From Drosophila pseudoobscura (Eukaryota; Arthropoda; Insecta; Diptera; Drosophilidae): a DNA stretch of 64,000 nt. Each line of letters opens with the position of its first letter. The stretch's first letter is position 1. Both the position numbers and the translations under genes were made by a program. Where the stretch lies: contig NC_046683.1 of the NCBI RefSeq assembly GCF_009870125.1, positions 41,555,869 to 41,619,868 of the forward strand, given 5' to 3'. Under the pieces are notes generated by a model. That model ran no database searches. It was not told the origin of the DNA and saw only the letters and a list, made by a program, of their open reading frames with translations. Of this stretch, positions 46,187 to 58,744 are shown one piece after another.

Positions 46187-49100
46187 ATGGAAAAAGAAAA
46201 TAGTAAGTGAAATACAAAATTAAAAGCAGCAGTGGGAATTTTTCAAAACCAAAAATCCTGAAGCGGGTTGTCGGGTTGTCGGGATGCTCCTGCAACAACA
46301 TCAACAAAAAGGCAGGTGGAGTTGTACCTTTTGGGGAGAAAAGTTGAAATGTTGGGAGAGAATTTCTGCGGGTAAGCGTTCCCAAATTCGGTAAATATGC
46401 GATACGTGTGCGGTTCCAACAACAGCGAAAACCCCTAGATCCCTACATAAGTTATGTTTGCATCGCATAGTGAGATCCAGGACTCGGTCAAATTTAGAAA
46501 AATTGAAAAAATAAAAAAAATAATTTTTTTTTTTGAAATTTTGACATTTTATTCAAAGGCATACTTGATTGTTCCCATTTCATATGGGTAAGAATGAAGG
46601 TTTGACATTTAGTCACAAAATTCTACACGTCAATTTTGGATATTGGAGGATATTTTGTTTTGTTTTAGATCTTTTTAGCGCAGGTCCGTGTATCGATTTT
46701 TTACCATCAATTCTTCCTCTCTTCACGAATCTTTAGCTGCTGGTGCGTCTGCGGACGGAGAAGAGGCTACCCACCCCCCAAATGGAGGTCCTGCCGCCTC
46801 TGGCTTGCAGAAGGAGGAAGAGAAGCAAGCAGAATGGAAGACACAGAGGTCTCAGAAGAGGCGCTATAAGGCCGGGGAAGGCTGGGGCGGAAAGAAGCGG
46901 CAGCAGCAGCAGCAGCCACACAGCGATGCTAGGGAAAAACATAACCGACAACAGCACGCAGGACAACAGCGAGGACAGGGCGGCAATCAACAATGCCAAG
47001 GAGGCTCCCAGCTCTACAGCTCTCGCCAGCCGCAAGGCGAACTCCCCCAATGGCCAGGCCAGCCGCGTGGAACTTTGGGAAAACCAGGTCAAGTATCTGT
47101 CAATTATCTCGACGTTAACTTGGACAAAATGCCTGCGGTGGCCTATCACTACGATGTGAAGATCACGCCAGAGCGTCCTAAGAAGTTCTATCGTCAGGCT
47201 TTTGAGCAGTACAGAGTTGAACACTTGGGCGGAGCGATTGCCGCATTTGATGGACGTGCATCGTGTTACTCAGTTGTGAAGCTAAAATGCAGCTCCCAGG
47301 GCCAAGAAGTGAAAGTAAGTGTTGTTGGGTTGTCGCCGAGCTTGATGCACTTTTGAAGTGAAACTTGCTTTCCTGCCGTCCAGGTAACAGATCGCCACGG
47401 CCGTACCCTGAATTACACTCTGGAACTCAAGGAGACGGAGGACTTGGAGGTCGATCTGAACTCGCTGAGAAGGTGAGTGGACCGTTATACTGAACGGCAG
47501 ATACGGATACTTCTCTGTCGGCAGAGAATCGGCATAATGCAATTTTCCATTTTTGCAGCTATATGAAGGATAAGATATATGACAAGCCCATGCGAGCCTT
47601 GCAGTGTCTGGAGGTTGTGTTGGCAGCACCCTGTCATAACACCGCCATACGCGCCGGTCGCTCCTTCTTCAAAAGGTCTGAGCCCGGAAGTGCCTTTGAT
47701 CTTAACGACGGCTACGAAGCTCTGGTTGGGCTCTATCAAACATTCGTTCTTGGCGATCGCCCGTTTGTCAATGTGGACATATCGCACAAGTCCTTTCCGA
47801 AGGCCATGACGATCATCGACTATTTAGAGCTGTATCAGAAACAGAAAATTGACAAAAGCACAAATCTTGACTACAAGCGTTCTGATATTGAATCATTCCT
47901 AACGGGCATGAATATAATTTACGAGCCGCCTGCCTGTCTTGGCAGCGCCCCGCGCGTCTTCAGAGTCAACGGGCTTTGTAAGGTTCCGGCTAGCACTCAG
48001 ACATTTGAGCTGGATGGAAAAGAAATGACCGTTGCAGAGTACTACAAGTCTCGGCAGTATAATTTAAAGTTTCCGAACCTTCTCTGCTTGCATGTTGGGC
48101 CGCCTCTGAAGCACATTTACTTGCCTATCGAACTATGTCGCATTGAGGATGGGCAGACACTGAATGTGAGTTCAACTAGTTCCTTTCACTGCAAATCATT
48201 TCCTGATTTGATTTCTTTTCATCGTATCGCAGCGCAAGGATGGAGCTAATCAGGTGGCGGCCATGATTAAGTATGCTGCCACTTCCACCAACGAGAGGAA
48301 GGCCAAGATCATCCGCTTGATGGAATATTTCAGGCACAATTTAGACCCGACCATCAGCCACTTTGGCATACGTCTGGGCAGTGACTTCATCGTCGTGAAT
48401 ACACGCACGCTCAATGCGCCTCAGATTGAGTACAAAAACAGTTTGGCCTCGGTGAGGAACGGTTCGTGGCGCATGGATGGCATGCAATTCCTTGAACCCA
48501 AGCCAAAGTCACATAAATGGGCCATACTCTACGGCAAGATTAACTACCTGTATGTGGACGAGCTTCAGAAGATGGTAAGTTCTTTGCATTGCATTGCAGG
48601 ATCCTGCCTAATTTTCGTGGCAGGTTATTCAGAAGAGTCGCAAAGTCAATCTGTGCCTGGATGCCAAGGCCGAGAAACTGTACTACAAGGATGAACGTGA
48701 ACTAGATGCTCTTTTCCGCTATTTCAAAAAGAATCAATTTGATGTGGTGTTCGTTATTATACCAAATTCCGGGCATCTTTATGATGTCGTGAAGCAAAAG
48801 GCTGAGCTGCAGCACGGCATTCTTACACAATGCATCAAGCAGATCACAGTCGAGCGCAAATGTAACGCGCAGGTTATTGGCAGCATTCTACTTAAAGTTA
48901 ATTCCAAGCTGAACGGCACCAACCACAAGCTACGGGATGACCTACACTGTCTGCCAAAGAAGACCATGTTTTTGGGTGCAGATGTGACTCATCCGTCGCC
49001 CGATCAGCGAGAGATCCCCAGTGTGGTGGGTGTTGCCGCCTCCCATGATCCATTCGGGGCTTCATATAACATGCAATATCGCTTGCAACGCTCTGCCCTG

Positions 49101-49873
49101 GAGGAGATCGAGGACATGGAGTCGATAACCCTTGAGCACTTGCGTGTCTATCATAATTTCCAACAATGCTACCCAGACCACATTATCTACTATCGTGATG
49201 GCGTAAGCGATGGCCAGTTTCCCAACATCAAGAATAAAGAGTTGAGGGGAATTTCTGCCGCCTGCAGCAAGGTAAGTTGAGCTCTTGCATCCAGAAACCT
49301 TTTAATTTTATATCACTAATCGTCCTTCGCCTCCTTTCAGCTGCACATTAAGCCCAAGATTTGCTGCTTCATTGTAGTTAAGCGGCATCATACGCGCTTC
49401 TTTCCGAACGGAGTTCCATCGCAATACAACAAGTTCAACAACGTTGTTACGGGAACCGTCGTCGATCGCACCATTGTCCATCCCAATGAGATGCAGTTCT
49501 TCATGGTCAGCCATCAGTCGATTCAGGGGACGGCCAAGCCGACGCGTTACAACGTAATCGAGAATACGGGCAACTTGGATATTGATGTACTGCAGAAATT
49601 GACATACAATCTTTGTCACATGTTTCCTCGTTGCAACCGCGCAGTGTCTTATCCGGCTCCGGCATATTTGGCACATTTGGCTGCGGCACGTGGACGTGTC
49701 TACCTTACTGGGTGCGATATTATTATTATTATTGTTTCATATTTTCGTTCTGATAATGTCATCTTGACTGCTTTTCTTCCAGCTGCACCAAGTTTCGTTC
49801 TCCCCAGGAGGAGTACGCAAAGCGTTTGATACTGCCAGAGTTCATGAAGACGAACCCTATGTATTTTGTTTAG
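46187..49873 (+). CDS. AGO2: Argonaute-2, copy 2
   Basis: Eight coding exons: 46187-46202, 46737-47314, 47384-47472, 47559-48165, 48233-48574, 48624-49271, 49341-49711 and 49783-49873; phases close without stops to 913 aa. The 16-nt first exon (MEKEN plus one base) is placed by its GTAAGT donor and by the phase match with the TTTAG acceptor at 46732-46736; a tiny basic first exon is also seen in D. melanogaster Ago2. The N-terminal tail is much shorter than in D. melanogaster (whole protein recalled as about 1,214 aa), keeping only one Q5 run instead of long Gln-rich repeats. PAZ, MID and PIWI are full length with Asp664/Asp736/His872 intact. Role: siRNA-guided slicer in antiviral and endogenous RNAi. 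Retained introns show DNA-level duplication, not retroposition. Head to head with copy 1. Confidence 0.95.
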
Positions 49874-50368
49874 GCAGAAAACTAACAAAATATCTTCACT
49901 TCTTCTAAACGAAAAAGAAGTTACAAAATATAAATTATTGACCCACACCTGTCTTGCCCTTAATGTAATAATCAATCAAAGATCAATCAATCGAAAGATT
50001 TCTATGGTAAAAGCTTATAAAACAACATTCAAACAAATTACAAACGAACACGACATAATCACGACATAAGCCGAAAAGCAAGCCGGCGGGAGAGCTTCTG
50101 CTCAAGATGAGCTCCAGGTTATTCCTCAGAAGAATAGGGCTCGTGTGGAAATTAGGCTCGATCCCCCGCAGCTTAGGTTCAGATCCGATAGCGCCTGACT
50201 GTCTAAATAAAGCGTTTATCTGTTCTGCGTGCTTCCTCTTTAGCTCACGGCTACTGCTGCGCGATGTTTTGAAATTTAGATTGCGGTACGCTATCATATC
50301 CGCCCTTGAACTGCTTTCACTCACGTACAAAATCCCCTTTCCGGTTACAGCTGACGAGGGGTGCTCTC
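49874..50368. other. 3' flank of Ago2 copy 2 with tail of the convergent remnant
   Basis: Contains the Ago2 3' UTR and, on the minus strand at about 50200-50330, the end of the unidentified gene seen complete at 39067-39410 (RELKRKHAEQINALF and stop). Copies 3 and 4 lose this tail at GGAAATTA, where the giant-downstream module is joined instead. Confidence 0.7.
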
Positions 50369-51036
50369 TATTTATAATAGTTTATAATTATATAGCAGAT
50401 AGTCCGATATAAACAATTCGTTCATTTCGTTTTGTTAAATGCAAAAAAATTCCTCGGAGATATATTTAGTATATTATCCAATCCAATTGATATCTCTTCT
50501 TCACGGACCCTAAGCGGGCCCCTCGCGCAGTGACAGAATAAGGAAAGAATGATATAATCTGTTGTGGATTTTGTATTTTATTTTGCACTTAGAAACTATG
50601 AAAAAAATTCGCTTAAACCGTAAACTACGACTAGTGGGGATTTCTACAATGATGGTAGGGTAGGGTAGGGCTGTGCATAGGCGCAGGATAAAAGCAGGAG
50701 CTGTTCCGCTGATTAACTGGGGAGACTGCGAGGATGCAGTTGGGAGGAACTACATTTTAGAAATATAACGTATCCGCGGCGGTGTACATATCCAAGGACT
50801 TAAAGTACTTAAATGCGAGAGATAAAGGAGCGTGGTGCGAGGTGGTACAGCTCAGATAGAAGATGAGAGCCCCCAGGCTATATTCACAGATAAGCTGACC
50901 CAAAAAAAATTCATATAGATAGGAACTGGCTGGCGAATCGAAACCAATCTGAGCTGAGACTCGCACGCGTTCAACGCAACAAGCAGCCGGATTTGGCTCT
51001 GGCGATTGGGATCGGTGATCGTGGATCAATGATCAG
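50369..51036 (-). repeat. Duplicate of the giant 3' UTR upstream of Ago2 copy 3
   Basis: Inverted copy of the giant 3' UTR. It joins directly to the 3' flank of Ago2 copy 2 at 50368/50369, so the DINE-1 element and both remnants present in the copy-4 unit are missing here. It keeps the source-like TTTTATCCTGC wording, unlike the two palindrome copies. Confidence 0.92.
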
Positions 51037-51445
51037 GGTTGCATGGAGCGACTCCATAGCATGTCTAAAACGTTATATTTTAGCGTTCATTTTAGCGGAT
51101 CGGTGCAAGGAGAAGAGCGACGACTTTAGGCTGTGAACGTCCAGCTCTGTCTTTCGACACCATACTACACTGCCCATTTGGTTTAAATACTGGTTTTTCT
51201 GAGAGCGTTACTAGGTAATGAAAGTCGAAGTTTTTAATTGAGCGATAACTAACTGCACACCTGATAAAACTGAAACATAAACAAACAGACTCGACTACAA
51301 GATTATTGGAATCGATCACACAGCACAGTGTTATACGTCAAACAAATTTAGAGCAAAAAGTTTAGCCAACAGGAAATAAATATTTTAGTCATTCGAAACA
51401 GTTCAGTCGTCGGGAGAGGATATAAAATCGAAAAGAAAAAGAAAA

Positions 51446-54400
51446 ATGGAAAAAGAAAATAGTAAGTGAAATACAAAATTAAAAGCAGCAGTGGGAATTT
51501 TTCAAAACCAAAAATCCTGAAGCGGGCTGTCGGGTTGTCGGGATGCTCCTGCAACAACATCAACAAAAAGGCAGGTGGAGTTGTACCTTTTGGGGAGAAA
51601 AAGTTGCAATGTTGGGAGAGAATTTCTGCGGGTAAGCGTCCCCAAATTCGGTTAATATGCGATATGTGTGCGGTTCCAACAACAGCGAAAACCCCCTAGA
51701 TCCCTACATAAGTTATGTTTGCGGGATCCAGGACTCCGTCAACTTTAGAGAAATTGAAAAAAAAAAAATTTTTTTTTTTAATTTTGACATTTTATTCAAA
51801 GGCTTACTTGATTGTTCCCATTTCATATGGGTAAGAATGAAGGTTTGACATTTAGTCACAAAATTCTACACGTCAATTTTGGATATTGGAGGATATTTTG
51901 TTTTGTTTTAGATCTTTTTAGCGCAGGTCCGTGTATCGATTTTTTACCATCAATTCTTCCTCTCTTCACGAATCTTTAGCTGCTGGTGCGTCTGCGGACG
52001 GAGAAGAGGCTACCCACCCCCCAAATGGAGGTCCTGCCGCCTCTGGCTTGCAGAAGGAGGAAGAGAAGCAAGCAGAATGGAAGACACAGAGGTCTCAGAA
52101 GAGGCGCTATAAGGCCGGGGAAGGCTGGGGCGGAAAGAAGCGGCAGCAGCAGCAGCAGCCACACAGCGATGCTAGGGAAAAACATAACCGACAACAGCAC
52201 GCAGGACAACAGCGAGGACAGGGCGGCAATCAACAATGCCAAGGAGGCTCCCAGCTCTACAGCTCTCGCCAGCCGCAAGGCGAACTCCCCCAATGGCCAG
52301 GCCAGCCGCGTGGAACTTTGGGAAAACCAGGTCAAGTATCTGTCAATTATCTCGACGTTAACTTGGACAAAATGCCTGCGGTGGCCTATCACTACGATGT
52401 GAAGATCACGCCAGAGCGTCCTAAGAAGTTCTATCGTCAGGCTTTTGAGCAGTACAGAGTTGAACACTTGGGCGGAGCGATTGCCGCATTTGATGGACGT
52501 GCATCGTGTTACTCAGTTGTGAAGCTAAAATGCAGCTCCCAGGGCCAAGAAGTGAAAGTAAGTGTTGTTGGGTTGTCGCCGAGCTTGATGCACTTTTGAA
52601 GTGAAACTTGCTTTCCTGCCGTCCAGGTAACAGATCGCCACGGCCGTACCCTGAATTACACTCTGGAACTCAAGGAGACGGAGGACTTGGAGGTCGATCT
52701 GAACTCGCTGAGAAGGTGAGTGGACCGTTATACTGAACGGCAGATACGGATACTTCTCTGTCGGCAGAGAATCGGCATAATGCAATTTTCCATTTTTGCA
52801 GCTATATGAAGGATAAGATATATGACAAGCCCATGCGAGCCTTGCAGTGTCTGGAGGTTGTGTTGGCAGCACCCTGTCATAACACCGCCATACGCGCCGG
52901 TCGCTCCTTCTTCAAAAGGTCTGAGCCCGGAAGTGCCTTTGATCTTAACGACGGCTACGAAGCTCTGGTTGGGCTCTATCAAACATTCGTTCTTGGCGAT
53001 CGCCCGTTTGTCAATGTGGACATATCGCACAAGTCCTTTCCGAAGGCCATGACGATCATCGACTATTTAGAGCTGTATCAGAAACAGAAAATTGACAAAA
53101 GCACAAATCTTGACTACAAGCGTTCTGATATTGAATCATTCCTAACGGGCATGAATATAATTTACGAGCCGCCTGCCTGTCTTGGCAGCGCCCCGCGCGT
53201 CTTCAGAGTCAACGGGCTTTGTAAGGTTCCGGCTAGCACTCAGACATTTGAGCTGGATGGAAAAGAAATGACCGTTGCAGAGTACTACAAGTCTCGGCAG
53301 TATAATTTAAAGTTTCCGAACCTTCTCTGCTTGCATGTTGGGCCGCCTCTGAAGCACATTTACTTGCCTATCGAACTATGTCGCATTGAGGATGGGCAGA
53401 CACTGAATGTGAGTTCAACTAGTTCCTTTCACTGCAAATCATTTCCTGATTTGATTTCTTTTCATCGTATCGCAGCGCAAGGATGGAGCTAATCAGGTGG
53501 CGGCCATGATTAAGTATGCTGCCACTTCCACCAACGAGAGGAAGGCCAAGATCATCCGCTTGATGGAATATTTCAGGCACAATTTAGACCCGACCATCAG
53601 CCACTTTGGCATACGTCTGGGCAGTGACTTCATCGTCGTGAATACACGCACGCTCAATGCGCCTCAGATTGAGTACAAAAACAATTTGGCCTCGGTGAGG
53701 AACGGTTCGTGGCGCATGGATGGCATGCAATTCCTTGAACCCAAGCCAAAGTCACATAAATGGGCCATACTCTACGGCAAGATTAACTACCTGTATGTGG
53801 ACGAGCTTCAGAAGATGGTAAGTTCTTTGCATTGCATTGCAGGATCCTGCCTAATTTTCGTGGCAGGTTATTCAGAAGAGTCGCAAAGTCAATCTGTGCC
53901 TGGATGCCAAGGCCGAGAAACTGTACTACAAGGATGAACGTGAACTAGATGCTCTTTTCCGCTATTTCAAAAAGAATCAATTTGATGTGGTGTTCGTTAT
54001 TATACCAAATTCCGGGCATCTTTATGATGTCGTGAAGCAAAAGGCTGAGCTGCAGCACGGCATTCTTACACAATGCATCAAGCAGATCACAGTCGAGCGC
54101 AAATGTAACGCGCAGGTTATTGGCAGCATTCTACTTAAAGTTAATTCCAAGCTGAACGGCACCAACCACAAGCTACGGGATGACCTACACTGTCTGCCAA
54201 AGAAGACCATGTTTTTGGGTGCAGATGTGACTCATCCGTCGCCCGATCAGCGAGAGATCCCCAGTGTGGTGGGTGTTGCCGCCTCCCATGATCCATTCGG
54301 GGCTTCATATAACATGCAATATCGCTTGCAACGCTCTGCCCTGGAGGAGATCGAGGACATGGAGTCGATAACCCTTGAGCACTTGCGTGTCTATCATAAT

Positions 54401-55116
54401 TTCCAACAATGCTACCCAGACCACATTATCTACTATCGTGATGGCGTAAGCGATGGCCAGTTTCCCAACATCAAGAATAAAGAGTTGAGGGGAATTTCTG
54501 CCGCCTGCAGCAAGGTAAGTTGAGCTCTTGCATCCAGAAACCTTTTAATTTTATATCACTAATCGTCCTTCGCCTCCTTTCAGCTGCACATTAAGCCCAA
54601 GATTTGCTGCTTCATTGTAGTTAAGCGGCATCATACGCGCTTCTTTCCGAACGGAGTTCCATCGCAATACAACAAGTTCAACAACGTTGTTACGGGAACC
54701 GTCGTCGATCGCACCATTGTCCATCCCAATGAGATGCAGTTCTTCATGGTCAGCCATCAGTCGATTCAGGGGACGGCCAAGCCGACGCGTTACAACGTAA
54801 TCGAGAATACGGGCAACTTGGATATTGATGTACTGCAGAAATTGACATACAATCTTTGTCACATGTTTCCTCGTTGCAACCGCGCAGTGTCTTATCCGGC
54901 TCCGGCATATTTGGCACATTTGGCTGCGGCACGTGGACGTGTCTACCTTACTGGGTGCGATATTATTATTATTATTGTTTCATATTTTCGTTCTGATAAT
55001 GTCATCTTGACTGCTTTTCTTCCAGCTGCACCAAGTTTCGTTCTCCCCAGGAGGAGTACGCAAAGCGTTTGATACTGGCAGAGTTCATGAAGACGAACCC
55101 TATGTATTTTGTTTAG
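51446..55116 (+). CDS. AGO2: Argonaute-2, copy 3
   Basis: Exons 51446-51461, 51980-52557, 52627-52715, 52802-53408, 53476-53817, 53867-54514, 54584-54954 and 55026-55116; 913 aa, all splice sites and the slicer triad intact. The coding part from exon 2 on aligns base for base with copy 2 at an offset of 5,243. Intron 1 has lost about 16 bp near 51720. Distinguishing residues: Asn in EYKNNLASV (shared with copy 4; Ser in copies 1 and 2) and LILAEF near the C terminus (Pro replaced by Ala). Direct tandem orientation with copies 2 and 4. Expected function as for the other copies. Confidence 0.95.
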
Positions 55117-55403
55117 GCAGAAAACTAACAAAATATCTTCACTTCTTCTAAGCGAAAAAGAAGTTACAAAATATAAATTATTGACCCACACCTGTTTTGC
55201 CCTTTATGTAATAATCAATCAAAGATCAATCAATCGAAAGATTTCTATGGTAAAAGCTTATAAAACAGTACAAATAATTCAAACAAATTACAAACGAACA
55301 CGACCTAATCACGACATAAGCCGAAAAGCAAGCCGGCGGGAGAGCTTCTGCTCAAGATGAGCTCCAGGTTATTCCTCAGAAGAATAGGGCTCGTGTGGAA
55401 ATT

Positions 55404-58335
55404 AAACTAGAGGAAATATACAACATTTTCTCTAAATTATTATTTAAGAGGCTCTGACGTTTTGAAATCTATTCCAAAACCACCAGTTATGTTATGAACA
55501 ATATTTTCAGCTTCCTTAAATGAATCCATTGACTTTGCTAATGGTAGCACCTTCGCTTCTACCAGCTCTTTTGCCAGCTCAATAGATTCAGAATCTTCTG
55601 GGTTCAGCGTTTCAAGAACCTAAAATGTAAATATAGATTTTTTTTTTTACTAAATTAAAATGTTTTTTTTTTTTTTGGATAAACATTATCTCTCTTACCT
55701 CTTTCATTTTCTCAATGTTATCTGCATAAAATTATGTTTATGATCGGTTATGATGGTAACTCCTTATTGAGTTGGTCGGTTGTAGCGTCGTACTCTAAGC
55801 GGACCTTTTATAATTTTATGAAAGTTTTGTTCACACAGGAAATGAACCAGTTAGCGACATGAAATGTATCCTTACATTGTTAGCTGTTAAATGTAATGCG
55901 TCTTATATGCCGCGCTATTCGTTAAGAGCCATAATAGTTTTAACTCATTCCCGTTAGGCTGGGACCTTTGGACCTTCTGTGAAGTGAAGGTTGTTGTTGT
56001 TGCTGCAATTGAGCCGGTCCCGAAGCCAGATCCAGAGCGTTTGCCTCGTAGAAAGTAAGTGCATAAAATAGGTTCAGTGCGGTCCGCGTGAGAAAATGAG
56101 GAAAATATAGAGAATGGATCAAACCATAACGCAACCCCTTTGTATTATTAATTAATCAACAAACAGCAACAAACAAAAAAGTGGAGAAAACAGTACAGTA
56201 CATCAAAAGTTCATCGGTGCACGGAACATGTATGTGTTAAAAGACGTTTCGTGACTTGATTGGGATTAACGCTGAACAGTGTTGGGCCAGTGCTCAGTCC
56301 AAGCCAGAGTTGCATTTTTTGTGACAAGTAAAAAACCAATATTTCCACTCCACTTCATTGGTAAAAAAAAGGTTCAATTAAAAGGAGCCATCTGAACAAT
56401 ACAAACACCAGGGAATTAGGACAGAGCGAATATACAACAAACGAGGGGGAACGTTGTGAGTTGAGGTGGACGCCGCAACTTTACAGTTATACCCGATACT
56501 AAGTCAGTATGGCTCTCCTCCGGCAGACGCCACTAATAATGAACGACACGACAAAGAATGCGTGCGAGAGAGACAGAAAATCAGTCTGAGCGTGACGTCG
56601 GGCGCTGCGTAGATAGTGCAAATTGATTTGTTCCTTTTGGCTATAAAAATGATCTGATCTGATCCAGATGATCAGCGAAATTTTGACACAAAACGGTCAA
56701 GGTCCGATATCACAGGAGTGTGGATACCAAATTTGGTTGCTCTAGCTTATGGGTTCTGAGATCCTTGAACTCATATTTTGCAATTGGCAAAACCGACCAT
56801 GAAACCTGTGTGTTAGAGTGAGACAGAGCGAGAAAGAGTGAAATTGTTTTTTGTGATTCTGGCTATAATATTTATACGATCTGGTTCAGATTTTGCACTC
56901 TGGAAGATATAGTCATCTTCTACGATTCTTGAAATATTTTTGTAGCAGTGACATATCACAGAAGTCTGGATCCAAAACATCGTTGGTCTAGCTCTTATGG
57001 TCTTTGAGCATTAGGCGCTGAAGGGGACGGACAGACGGACAGACGGACGGACGGACAGACAGACAGGGCTCAATCGACTCGGCTATTGATGCTATTCAAG
57101 AATATATATACTTTATGGGTCGGAAACGAATCCTTCTGGACGTTACACACATCCACTTTTACCACAAATCTAATACACCCCAATACTCATTTTGAGTATC
57201 GGGTATAAAAATCGACGAGGAGCTCAGCAGGTCGATATTGCCAGAGCCATGGCCACCCATTGGGCAACCCAACGGACGCAAGCGCAAGCATCACATGGGC
57301 AATCCAAAAGAGCCTGCTATCGCTGTCGGGAATCTTCTTAGCTGGGAGGAAAAATGGGACCAGCAATACAATGCCACAAGTCGCAATTTGTACAGAGACC
57401 AATGAGGTTGTATTGCTTGGCCTGGAGCTGCAATCCACCGAAGAAATAGGTAACTATAAGCTGTCCACGATCCGATTCGATTCGATTTGGCTGACTAACA
57501 TTTGTGTGCGTGTGGTCTCTCCCTCCTCCTTTAGCCTCTTCTGTAAGGGTTTCGGAGATCCCCTGGACTAGTAGCAGGCACAGGCGCAGGAGATTTCCCC
57601 ACAGATCATCAGAAAGGAAGTCCCATGTACGAAAATCTTGACTTTGAATACGAGTACGAGTAGATATTATTTATAATAGTTTATAATTATATAGCAGATA
57701 GTCCGATATAAACAATTCGTTCATTTCGTTTTGTTAAATGCAAAAAAATTCCTCGGAGATATATTTAGTATATTATCCAATCCAATTGATATCTCTTCTT
57801 CACGGACCCTAAGCGGGCCCCTCGCGCAGTGACAGAATAAGGAAAGAATGATATAATCTGTTGTGGATTTTGTATTTTATTTTGCACTTAGAAACTATGA
57901 AAAAAATTCGCTTAAACCGTAAACTACGACTAGTGGGGATTTCTACAATGATGGTAGGGTAGGGTAGGGCTGTGCATAGGCGCAGGATAAAAGCAGGAGC
58001 TGTTCCGCTGATTAACTGGGGAGACTGCGAGGATGCAGTTGGGAGGAACTACATTTTAGAAATATAACGTATCCGCGGCGGTGTACATATCCAAGGACTT
58101 AAAGTACTTAAATGCGAGAGATAAAGGAGCGTGGTGCGAGGTGGTACAGCTCAGATAGAAGATGAGAGCCCCCAGGCTATATTCACTGATAAGCTGACCC
58201 AAAAAAAATTCATATAGATAGGAACTGGCTGGCGAATCGAAACCAATCTGAGCTGAGACTCGCACGCGTTCAACGCAACAAGCAGCCGGATTTGGCTCTG
58301 GCGATTGGGATCGGTGATCGTGGATCAATGATCAG
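55404..58335 (-). repeat. Full giant-downstream module between Ago2 copies 3 and 4
   Basis: Inverted copy of 27465-30181. From left to right: a remnant with a 60-codon exon-like frame on the minus strand (55440-55619, containing ELVEAKVLPLAKSMDSFKEA, ending TAA) and a possible 23-nt exon (55699-55721); a 720-bp DINE-1-like element (56488-57207); the second remnant (57208-57620); and the giant 3' UTR (57668-58335). This version keeps about 200 bp that were lost from the locus next to giant, so it is the better record of the ancestral block. Confidence 0.9.
56488..57207 (-). mobile_element. DINE-1/INE-1-like element, full-length copy
   Basis: 720 bp, same length and 13-bp inverted ends as 28581-29300, in the opposite orientation. 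It is a passenger of the segmental duplication, not an independent insertion, because the flanking DNA is shared too. Confidence 0.85.
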
Positions 58336-58744
58336 GGTTGCATGGAGCGACTCCATAGCATGTCTAAAACGTTATATTTTAGCGTTCATTTTAGCGGATC
58401 GGTGCAAGGAGAAGAGCGACGACTTTAGGCTGTGAACGTCCAGCTCTGTCTTTCGACACCATACTACACTGCCCATTTGGTTTAAATACTGGTTTTTCTG
58501 AGAGCGTTACTAGGTAATGAAAGTCGAAGTTTTTAATTGAGCGATAACTAACTGCACACCTGATAAAACTGAAACATAAACAAACAGACTCGACTACAAG
58601 ATTATTGGAATCGATCACACAGCACAGTGTTATACGTCAAACAAATTTAGAGCAAAAAGTTTAGCCAACAGGAAATAAATATTTTAGTCATTCGAAACAG
58701 TTCAGTCGTCGGGAGAGGATATAAAATCGAAAAGAAAAAGAAAA

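Larger units (their letters stand above)
45105..50368 (-). repeat. Right arm of the Ago2 palindrome (5.26 kb)
   Basis: Reverse complement of 39244-44510. Holds the second inverted giant 3' UTR copy, Ago2 copy 2 and its 3' flank. It ends abruptly at 50368, where the sequence jumps into another giant 3' UTR copy. Confidence 0.95.

Noticed and set aside
46688-47356. Ago2 starting within the open frame at 46688 rather than at the tiny exon at 46187
   Set aside because: There is no ATG start there, the stretch before 46737 reads as a pyrimidine-rich intron end, and the 16-nt exon with GTAAGT matches in phase.
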